This document shows, piece after piece, positions 1-11,897 of a DNA stretch of 64,000 nt. The position numbers and the translations under genes are program-made. The DNA lies in NCBI GenBank assembly GCA_036873755.1, contig JAVTVY010018802.1, forward strand, positions 19,934 through 83,933. Reading direction: 5' to 3'. The notes under the pieces were generated by a model. The model was given only the letters and a program-made list of their open reading frames with translations. It was not told where the DNA came from and made no database searches. Position 1 is the stretch's first letter. Each line of letters starts with the position of its first letter. This stretch comes from Hanleya hanleyi. Its lineage: Eukaryota; Mollusca; Polyplacophora; Lepidopleurida; Hanleyidae.

Positions 1-1719
1 AAGGTCAAGATCACTGTGACCCCAAAATTAGATAATTGTTAAAAGTCAAAATTTTTCTGAGTACCAGTATTTACATTACGGGGGACAATATGTCATGTAC
101 CAAAATTAAGGTCAAGGTCAAAGGTCAAGGTTACTGTGGCCGCAATATCAGGAAATCATTAAAAATCAGACAGGATATTCATGTATACTGAAAAGACAGA
201 CACATCCTGGATCGAACAATCTCAGGTTTTAAGAAAGTTGGAATATCTGACATTGGATGGTCGCAACCATATTAACATGATTATTTTCAAAACAGATCCA
301 TCACAAATTGGTTGACTTACATGTACCATGCAAGAATAGATCTTCACTCTGCATTCTAGTGTCTCTCAGGGTATCAATTACCAGCATTCCACATTAACCA
401 TATCAAATCGATGGTCAGTCATGTTTTGAAACATATATAACTCTTCTAATGAATTAAAGTTTAATATAATAGTTTAAGCTTTGAATAGTACAGCTGAATG
501 AACTGATTTGTACTTGGAATAAGTTTTTCCTACATTCATTTCAGAGTAAATATCACCTCTTTGGTCACTTCTGTGACATTGTATATTGTGATGCAAATTT
601 TAGCATGAAATTTGACCTTTCTGTTAGAACATGTTATTGATTTTTTTTTATTTATACCATAATAGTTATGAGTTATATGATGTACATGTACATGATGTTT
701 GTGTTGGAGAACGCTCATAGTTTATTTGATTAAACTATCAAATATCAGTATCCAAATTGTTCATTTTCTATGGTTTAGAGAGAGCAAATTGCTTTTCATA
801 GAGTGTAGAGCCCGTGATGAAACCTGTAGCACCCGTAACAGTGAATCGATTTATTCCATGTAAGCAGATAATCTTAGTAAACACAAACAATGCTTGAATT
901 CATGATAAGCATTACTACTCTAAAATACTTCATGGAAAGAATTTCCTGAATGAGCTTCAAATCACAGGAATGCATCAGTTAGTCCAGTTAGTTTGAAAAA
1001 TGGTGATATTTCCGTGTAGCGCTGATGTCAGTTCGATTGGCTGATGTCAGTCATTAAAAATTTCCCTCTGAAAGTATTTACACACAGGAGAAATTTAATC
1101 TCTATACACAATTTATGGTTTTAAAATAGTTTTGTTCAAATTCTGGGAAGTTCGCTAACCAAGAATGTGCTTTGAATGTAGCACCTGTGACAAAGGAATT
1201 GACCATATACTGGTACATGTCACTCCATATGTGACTCTAATAGTTTAAGTATTGTTTAGGAGGCATTGCATGCATGGCCTGTCTCTTGGAGCATTTTTTG
1301 TGGAAACCTTACTTGAAGGTGAATTGAATGCATTGAGTACCAGCAATATTACATCATTTACATGACGTGTATGTTGAAGATTGGTGAAAAATCAGGGAGA
1401 AAACAGGCTTTGAAAAATAAATGACAAGAAAATTTTCAATGCCCTGACAATGGTAAGATGAATCTTCACCACTTATAGTCATGTATATACATGTCCAATC
1501 ATGGACTTATGTCTGTAAGTATGTACATGGGGCACCTGCTAGTCTGTGACCATGCATACATCAGACTGTGCCACCATTTCACCAAGATAATTACACTTTA
1601 CACTTTCTTCTGCATTTTCCCTTTGGTGCTGAAGTTTGGACTCCGTAGCTCATAAACTGTTCACAGCACAAACATAAATTCCCATGAACCTGCCAATACT
1701 GTGAGCTATGGTGTTTATC
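1..1719. other. Intergenic AT-rich DNA, no gene seen
   Basis: No convincing exon or long open frame was found on either strand. The first 200 bases carry repeated AAGGTCAAGGTCA-type motifs followed by CTGTGACC or CTGTGGCC, a dispersed repeat family common in mollusc genomes. The last MMAB exon could lie here or further left, but no sequence matching its expected conserved peptide was recognised. Confidence 0.5.
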
Positions 1720-1723
1720 TATA

Positions 1724-3517
1724 TGTTACCCAGGATTCACTTGGGGATACCCAGGGGATCTGCAAAATGGGAGAAATAAACTTGTTACAAAACAAGCAAA
1801 CTGCGTTGTTTGAATTTCATCGACAGAACTTTATTAATGTAGCAAATATTAATAGCGCAACAGTGTATCTACCGGCATAATTGGAGGACACTCCTAATAT
1901 TATCCAGTATGTAATACATCTCCAAAATATAAGGCCTACAGTCCTCTATATTCAGGAATGGTCAACTGGGCTTGTACCTGTACTTTCTATACTACTGTAA
2001 TAAAGAAAGTATTAGTTCTCTATCACATTTGACTCTACGCATCTGAACTAGAATTCTCAACATTAAACAGTAACGTATTCAAACTGGTAATAATAGTGTT
2101 ACCTTAATCTGAAAATGGTGCATACCTCTATTAATAGGAATGGCATTAATGATAAGAGTCAGTAACCATGATGGTAATGACGGTGACCTTAATTGTAAGA
2201 CAATGACATGATAATGACAAATCAGAAATCAATGGCTAATGTAATGACATTAATTGAAAATTGGTGCCGGTTATAAAATGATGATATTAATGACGAACAG
2301 TAAATTAATGGCATTAATCAAGACTGACCAGTAATACGGCATTGACATTAATTGCATATAATGACTAGCATGTAATATAAAATCACATATTGATGTAATG
2401 GCATGGATTGAAAATTAATAACTGCTTGTGAAATAATAGCATTAATTGTAAATAACTGACAGTACTGTACAATGACATTAAGTGGATATTAAGGACTGCT
2501 AGTATAGGATGGATTGTAATTATATAAATTGAAAATGGTGATGGGTAATCTCATTTGGAAAATAAACACATAAATTGCAATGGCAAGTACTATTTGTGAA
2601 ATAACTTCATTAACCATGTTAACTGTGAATTACAGACAAATTAATAATCACCAATTATGTGACCGTGACATAAATTGTGATGACAGTCACAGTGACAATG
2701 TGCATGAACAATAGATGAATCACATTTACCATGAATTGTAATTGGAAACATTCTTTTAAATCCTTAAGAGTCTCAATCAACTATCTATTCATTTAACAGA
2801 GTTTAGACCTGAGCGCAAGTCTCTCGGACTAGGTGCAAGTTCATTTCACCTATCAAATCAGGACTGTCATTAATTCATACACAGCACTCAAGAATATATA
2901 TTTCTGCCTAAACCAGACTCCACGTTTCCAGATAATTAACGTGAAGCACATTCCTATGAAAGTCACGTGTTCTACCATGCTTGTTTTTACACTTTGTGAC
3001 CCCGCTATCAGCTACAATATGGCATGACGTCAGTTTACGTTCTAAGTATACAAAAATGCATGACGGAGACGATATTCCTTTTAAATAAATTCTGTGGTAC
3101 ATATTTATAAGGTTTTCAGTGAATCTATAGCTCATCCTACTACATGGGGCTGTGGCCAATGCAAGGAAAATTCCCACATCCACAGTGCTAAAACAGCGGG
3201 ACAAATGCGCTTTCCAACTCAGTCGACTTTCGACTGCTCAACACAGCTTAGAAACACATTTCCTTCATAAAACCACTACGTAACATAATTCTATAGACAT
3301 TTATCGACAAAATGATGTATAGCATGAAGAAATCTGATAACACATACCTGCAAAATGGGGAAATAAACTTGTTACAAAACAAGCAAACTGCGTTGTTTGA
3401 ATTTCATCGACAGAACAACGCGCGCCAGTCAAAACTCCCAAAATGCGGACCGGAGCGGAAGCGGACTTTCCAAACTATCAAATTTTAAAAAGGGGGCCCC
3501 TGTTACAGCCCCTCACA
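1724..3517 (-). repeat. 3' LTR (left copy)
   Basis: This 1794-bp sequence begins TGTTACCCAGG and ends CCCTCACA on the plus strand and is repeated at 10108-11893. Compared with the other copy it has a 9-bp insertion near 2618 and lacks one base near 3358. Inside it, a 70-bp segment at 1760-1829 recurs at 3348-3416, close to the opposite end. The middle is rich in ATTAATGGCATTAAT-like degenerate motifs. Short open frames within it (for example 2833-3027 and 3397-3690) look incidental. Confidence 0.95.
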
Positions 3518-3530
3518 TTCACCCCCGGAA
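3518..3530 (-). promoter_or_regulatory. Polypurine tract of the LTR element
   Basis: Read on the minus strand, CCGGGGGTGAA directly precedes the TG that begins the 3' LTR. This is where the plus-strand primer for reverse transcription is expected. Confidence 0.65.
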
Positions 3531-4163
3531 ACAAAATGTCGTCCCCGACATTTCACATAACATCACTTGGGATGAGCCCGAATGTACAAAGACTATACGC
3601 ATGAGCATCGCCAACAACAACAATCATGGAAACAACCAGTCAGGTAAAAGTTCTACACGGATAACACCTCCGATAAACTATGCATGCTAGTAACATCAGC
3701 CCTCACGGGAACATTCCCTATCCAATTGCAATGGATCATACACACGGTTGATCAGGCCGTATATCTAAACCATTTGGCAGAGTACTATTACTCAAATTGA
3801 GGACAAGTAAACGAGTATAAACTCACTAGCATATAAACAGTTTCTAATATTGGTTAGCCTTTGGGAAGTTCCTTACTCCCACACATCCACTTTCAGAATA
3901 ATCTTTTCTGTACTGTGCTAGGACTACACATACCTAGATTGCTGTAGCCCATCCCCTAGTAGACTACCTGCTACATCTCGGGGCCACCAATAGTAGAAAA
4001 TCATCCAACAATTACTCAACTTTACCACAATCTTAACAGAGGTATGGCATATACGTTTCCACTTCCATCACATTAACATGATTTTCCCAAGACTATAGTT
4101 TTACTTGAATCTATTTACAATGTATTCAACGAAACGGTTGCCCAACTACAGTTCTATATCTGT
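3531..4163 (-). other. Pol 3' untranslated stretch, no env
   Basis: This lies between the pol stop codon and the polypurine tract. No open frame of useful length is present on the element's coding strand, so an envelope gene is absent. Nothing else was recognised. Confidence 0.6.
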
Positions 4164-7100
4164 TCACCACACCGGAAAGAAAATTTGAGGCTGGCACATT
4201 ATTTGGCCAAACGGTCTCGTAAACATCATCGGTGGTTGGAACACCCAGTTTGGTGTTGGTGGTCCAACAGTTACTGAATTACTACACAGTCTAGGTTGGT
4301 ATTCTGAAACTTGACCCAGATGGTCATAGGTAAGCATTCGTGGCGGTTGTCTATTTCTTCGTGGTCGACTGTTTCCATCCTGAGCAGGGGGCTCAACCTC
4401 AGCTGCTTGAGGTTCTGATGGCTCATCGGCTACGTTGTCATCTGTATCTGGTATTGTATGTTCTCGGTTGGGGTGGAACATACTGGCCGATGGATTCAGT
4501 TGATGGCGGTGGTCAGCATCCCTCCTCCTGAGTCTAGAAAGATCAGGCCCGATGTAGGTGTCTCCGTCGCTTTCCTCATCAGAGCCGACATCATCCGCAC
4601 CCAGGTAAGTACTATTCTGCTTAGGCTGGACCTTTGCGTGTTTAGCAGGTTTCTTAGATGGGACAGCCGGTGTATTGTCCTGAAGACCTGCGCATGGCAG
4701 TAGTAAGTTCCTATGTAAACACCTAGTGCGTCCCACGCCCTTCTCAGGCTTGATTTCGTACACAGGGCTACCAGATCCCATCCTGCGTGCTACAACATGG
4801 ATGGTGTCTTCCCAAAAGGACCGCAACTTTCCTGGTCCCCCTCTCGGTGTAAGATTGCGTACCAATACACGATCACCTGGTTCAAGGATGGTATATCTGG
4901 CAGAACGATCATACCTGGATTTGGCTTTTCCGGAGGACTTTTCCGCATGTTTACGGGCTAAACTATATGCCTCTTCCATGCAGGATCTCCATTTTCCTGC
5001 ATAGGTACTATGGTCGTTGCTACCTGCTTCAACATCCAGACCAAACATCAGGTCGACTGGCAGTCTAGGATTACGTCCGAATAGTAGGTAAAAGGGAGAA
5101 AATCCAGTAGATTCATGTCTAGTGCAATTATATGCGTGGACGACCTTTGGGAGGTATTCTTTCCAATTGCTCTTGTGTTCTTCTGGTAGTGTTCGGAGCA
5201 TATTCAAAAGAGTTCTATTAAAACGCTCCACTTGACCGTTTCCTTGTGGATGGTACGGGGTGGTGCGACTGGGTGCAATGCCGGCACACTTTTCAAGCTG
5301 GTGAAGTAGGTCATTGTCAAACTCTTTTCCTTGATCGTGATGGATCTTTGAAGGGTATCCAAACCGCAGAACAAAATCATTGTAAATCTTGTTGGCCACA
5401 GTGGTCCCAGACTTATTAGTTGTGGGGTATGCCTGTGCGAACCGTGTAAAGTGGTCCATGACCACCAAAATATACTCGAACCCCCCTTTACTTCGTTCTA
5501 GATGTAAGAAATCTATGGACACTAGCTCCATGGGTGCGGTTGTGTGTATCGGACACAGTGGGGCCTTTACTTTCAAAGGCGGTGCCTTGCTCTTCAAGCA
5601 GGAACATTCGGAAGTTACATATCTCTCAATATCACGGTACATATGGGGCCAGAAAAATCTCTCACGTGCTAAGTGTGCAACTCGGTCTACTCCAAGATGG
5701 CCCATGTCATTATGAAGTTGTTCAAGGACTTGCTTCCTGTAAACTTGAGGAAGGACCAGCTGTTCCCTGACCGTCCCATCTGGCAAAGGGGTCCTTCTGT
5801 ACAGAATATCTTTCTTGGTAATCAGATTGTTCCACTCTCGGTGGAGCCCCCAAGGGTCACCTTGCTGTTTCGGTGGTTGTTTACCAGCAAGCTTTGCACG
5901 GAGAAACGTCCCAATCTCTAAGTCATTGTTCTGGTTAGATTTAATGTTCTCAATAGGGATCCTCGGAATGGTTGTTGGTGGATCGTCTGGTAGGCTGTCG
6001 GGGTTCGTTGATATGGCTGTGATCCAAACAGCATCTTTGCTCAGCTGTTCGTGGTGAACCATCATCACCGCCCCAATCACTTCAGGTGACATTTCCTCTG
6101 TACAACTATTCATCACATGGTCAATATCGAGAGGCATGCGGGACAGACCATCCGCATCCCCATTGGCTCGGCCAGGGCGATATTTGATCGTAAAGTTGAA
6201 GTCGGACATTTCCGCTACCCATCTCATCCTTGCAGCATCCAGTCGAGCTGATGTTAACACATATGATAGGGGATTGTTGTCACTATACACCAGAAAATGG
6301 GGGGCATAATACAAAATGTCACGAAATCTTTCGGTCACCGCCCATTTTAGGGCCAAGAACTCCAACTTCCCAGAGTGTAGATGGTAATTTTTCTCGGCAG
6401 GACTGAGGGTGCGGGAGCCATAGCCAATGACTCGAACTTTCCCATCATCCTGACGTTGGTACAGTATCGCCCCCAGTCCGTCATTAGAAGCATCCGTATG
6501 CAGAATGAACGGCTCTTTGAAGTTAGGATACGCCATTACAGTGGAGTTGCTCAACATGTCAATCAGGTTATCAAGAACTCGCTGATGTTCTGATGTCCAG
6601 GTTACTTTGGTGTTCGATGGTACCTGGTTAGTGCCTCTTGGCTTGCGTGATGTTTTCTTACTTCCCGGTTTGCCGCCCTTCAGAAGGTCATAAAGGGATT
6701 TGGCTTGCCGACTGAAGTCTGGAAGGTATCGCCGGTAGTATCCAATGAAACCCAACAATTTTCTGACATCCCCAACAGTCGATGGTTTCTGATCTTTGAG
6801 CTTTTGGACTGCCTCAATGTCCAGTGGATCAATCCGATGTCCCTGGGCCGAGACGATATGGCCTAGGTACTTCACCTCATGCCTGAACAGGTTGCATTTG
6901 CTAGGTTTTAGTTTGACACCATGCAGCTGCAGCCTCTTCAAGACTGTTTGAACATCTTCCAAGTGTTGCTCATATGTTTCACTAAACACAATAACATCAT
7001 CTAAGTACGGCAGGCAAATACGACCAAGTCCTTCAAGACAGGTACTCATAAACCGTTGGAACGCAGCTGGTGCGTTCGTTAAACCAAAAGGAATCCTAAC

Positions 7101-8756
7101 CCACTCGTATAATCCGTCGGGGGTCACAAAGGCAGTGAACTGTCGGCAATCTGGACTGATAAATCCTTGGTGATAGGCTTTCCCTTGATCCAGTACTGTG
7201 AACCAGTGGTTACCACCAAGGCTGTCGAGCGCATCCTGAATCTTTGGTATCGGTTGGCGATCAGGGATGGTTTTAGCATTGACCAGTCTATAATCAATAC
7301 ATAGCCTCAAGGATCCATCGCGCTTACGGACACAAACCATTGGCCACGAGTATGCAGAGGTGGACTTCTTTATCCAACCCCGACGTATGAGATCTTGTAA
7401 ATAATCTCGTACCTCTTCCCGCAGAGGTCGGGGTATGGAGATGTAGCCCCGTTGGACTGGAATCTTGTCTGTTAAGTTGATTTCCATTTGTAGGTCATGA
7501 ACACATCCCATATCATCGTCATCTCTTGAAAAGGCGTTGGCTTCTTGTCTCAACATCTCCTGTACCTGCACCTTCTGCTCGGCCGTCAAATCTTCATCTC
7601 TCAAGTTGACATTAGGTTGAGAGTTTGTGCCAGTCTCTTTTGGTCTCATATTCGTGGCATGATTTGTTTCAGGCTCCTGGGTATCGGGTAAGCGTACAAC
7701 TGATTTTACCTGTTGTAATGACCCCAACACAGTTCTTCCCAGCAATCGAATGGCATGATCAGAGGTGTTGCAGATGCTCACCCCTATCCGGTTCACTGAT
7801 CCTTTGTGAAGAGTGACTAGAGTCTCATTTACACACAGCCCATCAGGCCAATCCTGCTCTACACTGGGTTCTACTACAGCATAGATGTCCCCGTCCACTA
7901 TCCCTGTATGAGCCACACACTTTACAGTGGCTGAACTTCCTTTCGGGATCACTGTGTCTTCTCTACAAACTTTCACTGGACCAATGTCATTGTTTGTGGA
8001 GTTGTGCATCAACTGCACTACTTTCTGGGCTTTTAGCTTACCGATATTAGGGAGAGACATCTCCAGCGATTGGCAAGCTTCTTCTTCGCCATGAGTGTCA
8101 GGGCTGTCCTCCCTAAAACCATTGATGTACTGCTGAATAACATTATATCCCATAATAGGATGCTCCATTTCTTGGTTATTGGTCACAAGAATGGGGACAA
8201 GCAGCTCCCTGTTCTCACAACCAGACACCAGCCGGAATGTTACTTCAACCCACCCCTCAAATGGCATGGTGGTTCCATTTGCTGCGGTCAGCCTCAGAGT
8301 ATCTGAACCCAATAATTCCTGTATAGGTTTGATACGTGTGTCAGGTAAATTTTCATGCAACCATTTCTCAGACATGATACAAACTTGGGATCCAGTGTCC
8401 CACAGTACCCTGGCCCTCACACCACCTATCTCACTCAGCATAATACATTTCTCCCCTACTAGTCGTACCAATTTACCTTTATCTTTGGGAGACAATTCAC
8501 AGACTACTCCTCTCAGTTCACAAAGTCCCACAGACTTGATGTTCCCCTTCCCATCCAGTTCACCTATCCTTTGACAAATTGCTTTATGATCTCCCCAGTG
8601 AGCTTTTTGACACTTTCTAGAGCAATAAATAACAGATTTACAAGTTGAACATGACAAAGAATGAGTTAATGTTCTAGAACAGTAACAACAAGTGTTCAGG
8701 GCTGGTTCAACATTGTTCTCGGCCACGACATGCCCCTCGGTGGTGGCCGACTCTAG
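4164..8756 (-). CDS. Pol polyprotein with N-terminal MYND finger
   Basis: Pol carries the enzymes that copy and insert the element. No ATG starts the frame; it is the -1 frame relative to gag and is open from about 8786, so it is probably made as a Gag-Pol fusion by frameshifting at 8756-8762. Numbering from the GTG at 8726 (1520 residues): MYND zinc finger 13-51 (C13-x2-C16, C26-x2-C29, YC35-x3-C39, H47-x3-C51); retropepsin DTGS at 110; reverse transcriptase with YLDD at 574-577; RNase H with DAS at 745; integrase with catalytic D1072, D1131 and E1167 (DD35E), preceded by an HHCC-like finger whose last cysteines are spaced C-x-C; then a GPY/F-like module and a polar tail. No stop or frameshift interrupts it. 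A MYND finger fused to Pol is unusual and its role is unknown. Confidence 0.95.
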   Translation of the reverse strand, partial: LESATTEGHVVAENNVEPALNTCCYCSRTLTHSLSCSTCKSVIYCSRKCQKAHWGDHKAICQRIGELDGKGNIKSVGLCELRGVVCELSPKDKGKLVRLVGEKCIMLSEIGGVRARVLWDTGSQVCIMSEKWLHENLPDTRIKPIQELLGSDTLRLTAANGTTMPFEGWVEVTFRLVSGCENRELLVPILVTNNQEMEHPIMGYNVIQQYINGFREDSPDTHGEEEACQSLEMSLPNIGKLKAQKVVQLMHNSTNNDIGPVKVCREDTVIPKGSSATVKCVAHTGIVDGDIYAVVEPSVEQDWPDGLCVNETLVTLHKGSVNRIGVSICNTSDHAIRLLGRTVLGSLQQVKSVVRLPDTQEPETNHATNMRPKETGTNSQPNVNLRDEDLTAEQKVQVQEMLRQEANAFSRDDDDMGCVHDLQMEINLTDKIPVQRGYISIPRPLREEVRDYLQDLIRRGWIKKSTSAYSWPMVCVRKRDGSLRLCIDYRLVNAKTIPDRQPIPKIQDALDSLGGNHWFTVLDQGKAYHQGFISPDCRQFTAFVTPDGLYEWVRIPFGLTNAPAAFQRFMSTCLEGLGRICLPYLDDVIVFSETYEQHLEDVQTVLKRLQLHGVKLKPSKCNLFRHEVKYLGHIVSAQGHRIDPLDIEAVQKLKDQKPSTVGDVRKLLGFIGYYRRYLPDFSRQAKSLYDLLKGGKPGSKKTSRKPRGTNQVPSNTKVTWTSEHQRVLDNLIDMLSNSTVMAYPNFKEPFILHTDASNDGLGAILYQRQDDGKVRVIGYGSRTLSPAEKNYHLHSGKLEFLALKWAVTERFRDILYYAPHFLVYSDNNPLSYVLTSARLDAARMRWVAEMSDFNFTIKYRPGRANGDADGLSRMPLDIDHVMNSCTEEMSPEVIGAVMMVHHEQLSKDAVWITAISTNPDSLPDDPPTTIPRIPIENIKSNQNNDLEIGTFLRAKLAGKQPPKQQGDPWGLHREWNNLITKKDILYRRTPLPDGTVREQLVLPQVYRKQVLEQLHNDMGHLGVDRVAHLARERFFWPHMYRDIERYVTSECSCLKSKAPPLKVKAPLCPIHTTAPMELVSIDFLHLERSKGGFEYILVVMDHFTRFAQAYPTTNKSGTTVANKIYNDFVLRFGYPSKIHHDQGKEFDNDLLHQLEKCAGIAPSRTTPYHPQGNGQVERFNRTLLNMLRTLPEEHKSNWKEYLPKVVHAYNCTRHESTGFSPFYLLFGRNPRLPVDLMFGLDVEAGSNDHSTYAGKWRSCMEEAYSLARKHAEKSSGKAKSRYDRSARYTILEPGDRVLVRNLTPRGGPGKLRSFWEDTIHVVARRMGSGSPVYEIKPEKGVGRTRCLHRNLLLPCAGLQDNTPAVPSKKPAKHAKVQPKQNSTYLGADDVGSDEESDGDTYIGPDLSRLRRRDADHRHQLNPSASMFHPNREHTIPDTDDNVADEPSEPQAAEVEPPAQDGNSRPRRNRQPPRMLTYDHLGQVSEYQPRLCSNSVTVGPPTPNWVFQPPMMFTRPFGQIMCQPQIFFPVW

Positions 8757-8762
8757 TTTCCC
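8719..8762 (-). promoter_or_regulatory. Predicted -1 ribosomal frameshift signal (gag to pol)
   Basis: On the minus strand the last gag codons are CAG GGA AAC followed by TAG. The heptamer G GGA AAC (8756-8762) fits the X XXY YYZ slippery pattern in the gag frame and lies directly before the stop. Five bases after the heptamer an 8-bp perfect stem can form: TCGGCCAC at 8743-8750 pairs with GTGGCCGA at 8719-8726, enclosing a 16-base loop. Slipping back one base enters the open pol frame. Heptamer, spacer and stem are read directly; activity is inferred from known retroviral signals. Confidence 0.85.
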
Positions 8763-10063
8763 TGATTCTGTGAGTTTCTCATCCAGTCACAGTCCGATTT
8801 GTAATGGTGGGGACTACAACACAGGAAACAGTGGCGGCACGTTGCCCCATCATTAGTTTTTCTACACTTAGGGCATCCGGATCGCCCCATCCTTCTACTG
8901 GGAGGCCGTCTGTTGTAGTCTGTACTTTGCTTTGGTTCATGGCTGGACATCAGATTCGCTATATCGGAACGAATCTCGCGCATTTCGGCAGACCAGGGGA
9001 ACTCTTTCTTTGCCTTGGATGTTGCAACCTCTGGTTCGGCTGCTGCCGTCGCCTCTTGCGACTGGCGCTCTTCGGATACAACGTTCACTCTGGGTTTCTG
9101 ACGATTACTCATACCCAGTTTTTTCTGTCTCTCAGTCTCTGTTGACATCACTTCCACCACCTTCTGCAGTAGATCTTCGTCGGTCACATCCAGATCTTCG
9201 AGAATCGGCTTCAGCTCTTGTCGCAAATTGTCATTCTGTAGTCCAGTCTTTAGGGCATGGAGAAACATACCCTTCACCAGTCTAGGGTCATATCGGAGAA
9301 TGGCATCGTCTTCCATGGACGCGAACATTATTTTCTGACGCAAGTCCATTAAATTTATCACGAAGTCCTGAGACTTTTCATTGGCTTTCTGGCCTGCTAC
9401 CGCTAGCTGCTGGTATAGTTCGGTAGCAGATTTCTCATCATAATGTAGGCGAAGCATTTTTCGAGCTTTGGCCAGAGTCAACTCATCACATCTTTCAAAA
9501 TATTTACCAATCCCAACACCAGGGCCTATACATTTGCGAACTGCTTCAACCACATCCTTTTCGGTGTAGCCTCGGTCTAGACCTGAATCAATTTGTCTAA
9601 TGAGACTGGTAAATGATAGGCAGTTTTTATTATCACAGTCAAGCACTTGGCCGGAGATTCTGAACTCCCTTCTGTAGACTGCATACTCTCTTTCAGTGCC
9701 CACTACCTGTGCAGACTGCTCTGCACGTCCAAGGTTCTGACTATCTGGGCTCGGATTTCCCCGTTCTCCACCAATACTGTCCCTTTCTCCACCAATACGG
9801 TTCTCTGGGGTTAGCTGCTCCAAAAATCCCTGAAGTCCAAGAAGAGTTGCTTCTCCTTCATCATCTTTGGAACACTCTACGGCTAGGAATTTGTCAATGT
9901 TCTTCACAAGGGCTCCTTTCTTCTGCTCAGCAGTGTACACACCTGGCACTGCCAAGAACTCCAAGACCCGGACCAATGCCTCTGCTGACAGGGAATATAG
10001 CACCTGCTTAACTTGCAGCTCAATCTCTGCCACCTCAGTGACCTCGTCATCTTCTCCAGCCAT
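8753..10063 (-). CDS. Gag polyprotein of the LTR element
   Basis: This 436-residue protein should form the virus-like particle that packages the element's RNA. It starts at an ATG 45 bases inside the 5' LTR. The acidic N-terminal part is followed by a capsid-like helical region around residues 120-320, a charged linker and a C-terminal cysteine/histidine cluster at 397-425 (C397-x2-C400, C409-x2-C412, CC415-416, HH419-420, C425). That cluster resembles a zinc ribbon more than the usual CCHC knuckle and probably binds nucleic acid. The frame ends in TAG at 8753-8755, right after the slippery heptamer, and pol follows in the -1 frame. The ORF is intact. It was assigned by position and composition, since Gag proteins diverge quickly. 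Confidence 0.9.
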   Translation of the reverse strand: MAGEDDEVTEVAEIELQVKQVLYSLSAEALVRVLEFLAVPGVYTAEQKKGALVKNIDKFLAVECSKDDEGEATLLGLQGFLEQLTPENRIGGERDSIGGERGNPSPDSQNLGRAEQSAQVVGTEREYAVYRREFRISGQVLDCDNKNCLSFTSLIRQIDSGLDRGYTEKDVVEAVRKCIGPGVGIGKYFERCDELTLAKARKMLRLHYDEKSATELYQQLAVAGQKANEKSQDFVINLMDLRQKIMFASMEDDAILRYDPRLVKGMFLHALKTGLQNDNLRQELKPILEDLDVTDEDLLQKVVEVMSTETERQKKLGMSNRQKPRVNVVSEERQSQEATAAAEPEVATSKAKKEFPWSAEMREIRSDIANLMSSHEPKQSTDYNRRPPSRRMGRSGCPKCRKTNDGATCRHCFLCCSPHHYKSDCDWMRNSQNQGN

Positions 10064-10087
10064 ATTGAAACCTCACAGAGACAACTA

Positions 10088-10104
10088 TCCTGGCAAGCTC
10101 GCCA
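10088..10104 (-). promoter_or_regulatory. Candidate primer-binding site
   Basis: Three bases after the 5' LTR ends, the minus strand reads TGGCGAGCTTGCCAGGA. It starts with the TGG expected to pair with a tRNA CCA end. The first 14 bases also form a near-perfect palindrome, TGGC-GAGCTT-GCCA. The tRNA species was not identified. Confidence 0.5.
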
Positions 10105-10107
10105 ATT

Positions 10108-11893
10108 TGTTACCCAGGATTCACTTGGGGATACCCAGGGGATCTGCAAAATGGGAGAAATAAACTTGTTACAAAACAAGCAAACTGCGTTGTTTGAATT
10201 TCATCGACAGAACTTTATTAATGTAGCAAATATTAATAGCGCAACAGTGTATCTACCGGCATAATTGGAGGACACTCCTAATATTATCCAGTATGTAATA
10301 CATCTCCAAAATATAAGGCCTACAGTCCTCTATATTCAGGAATGGTCAACTGGGCTTGTACCTGTACTTTCTATACTACTCTAATAAAGAAAGTATTAGT
10401 TCTCTATCACATTTGACTCTACGCATCTGAACTAGAATTCTCAACATTAAACAGTAACGTATTCAAACTGGTAATAATAGTGTTACCTTAATCTGAAAAT
10501 GGTGCATACCTCTATTAATAGGAATGGCATTAATGATAAGAGTCAGTAACCATGATGGTAATGACGGTGACCTTAATTGTAAGACAATGACATGATAATG
10601 ACAAATCAGAAATCAATGGCTAATGTAATGACATTAATTGAAAATTGATGCCGGTTATAAAATGATGATATTAATGACGAACAGTAAATTAATGGCATTA
10701 ATCAAGACTGACCAGTAATACGGCATTGACATTAATTGCATATAATGACTAGCATGTAATATAAAATCACATACTGATGTAATGGCATGGATTGAAAATT
10801 AATAACTGCTTGTGAAATAATAGCATTAATTGTAAATAACTGACAGTACTGTACAATGACATTAAGTGGATATTAAGGACTGCTAGTATAGGATGGATTG
10901 TAATTATATAAATTGAAAATGGTGATGGGTAATCTCATTTGGAAAATAAACACATAAATTGCAATGGCAAGTACTATTTGTGAAATAACTTCATTAACTG
11001 TGAATTACAGACAAATTAATAATCACCAATTATGTGACCGTGACATAAATTGTGATGACAGTCACAGTGACAATGTGCATGAACAATAGATGAATCACAT
11101 TTACCATGAATTGTAATTGGAAACATTCTTTTAAATCCTTAAGAGTCTCAATCAACTATCTATTCATTTAACAGAGTTTAGACCTGAGCGCAAGTCTCTC
11201 GGACTAGGTGCAAGTTCATTTCACCTATCAAATCAGGACTGTCATTAATTCATACACAGCACTCAAGAATATATATTTCTGCCTAAACCAGACTCCACGT
11301 TTCCAGATAATTAACGTGAAGCACATTCCTATGAAAGTCACGTGTTCTACCATGCTTGTTTTTACACTTTGTGACCCCGCTATCAGCTACAATATGGCAT
11401 GACGTCAGTTTACGTTCTAAGTATACAAAAATGCATGACGGAGACGATATTCCTTTTAAATAAATTCTGTGGTACATATTTATAAGGTTTTCAGTGAATC
11501 TATAGCTCATCCTACTACATGGGGCTGTGGCCAATGCAAGGAAAATTCCCACATCCACAGTGCTAAAACAGCGGGACAAATGCGCTTTCCAACTCAGTCG
11601 ACTTTCGACTGCTCAACACAGCTTAGAAACACATTTCCTTCATAAAACCACTACGTAACATAATTCTATAGACATTTATCGACAAAATGATGTATAGCAT
11701 GAAGAAATCTGATAACACATACCTGCAAAATGGGAGAAATAAACTTGTTACAAAACAAGCAAACTGCGTTGTTTGAATTTCATCGACAGAACAACGCGCG
11801 CCAGTCAAAACTCCCAAAATGCGGACCGGAGCGGAAGCGGACTTTCCAAACTATCAAATTTTAAAAAGGGGGCCCCTGTTACAGCCCCTCACA
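10108..11893 (-). repeat. 5' LTR (right copy)
   Basis: This 1786-bp sequence is nearly identical to 1724-3517, with the same TG and CA ends and the same internal 70-bp repeat (10144-10213 and 11723-11792). On the minus strand it would supply the element's promoter; no clear TATA box was chosen. Confidence 0.95.
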
Positions 11894-11897
11894 TATA

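Larger units (their letters stand above)
1724..11893 (-). mobile_element. Complete young Ty3/gypsy-class LTR retrotransposon
   Basis: The element reads on the minus strand: 5' LTR (10108-11893), candidate primer-binding site, gag, pol, purine-rich tract, 3' LTR (1724-3517). Four-base direct repeats TATA flank it at 1720-1723 and 11894-11897. The LTRs begin TG and end CA. Compared by eye they differ by about three substitutions, one 9-bp indel and one 1-bp indel over 1.79 kb, so the insertion is recent. Gag and pol are open throughout. The domain order protease, reverse transcriptase, RNase H, integrase is that of Ty3/gypsy. There is no env-like frame between pol and the 3' LTR (3518-4163). 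It sits downstream of the recognised MMAB exons. Whether it is in the last intron or beyond the gene is unclear, because the final MMAB exon was not found. Confidence 0.95.

Noticed and set aside
2833..3690. Short frames of 64-98 residues in the left LTR, repeated at 11208-12000
   Set aside because: They occur in both LTRs because these are copies. They show no domain and are not placed for expression of an LTR element.
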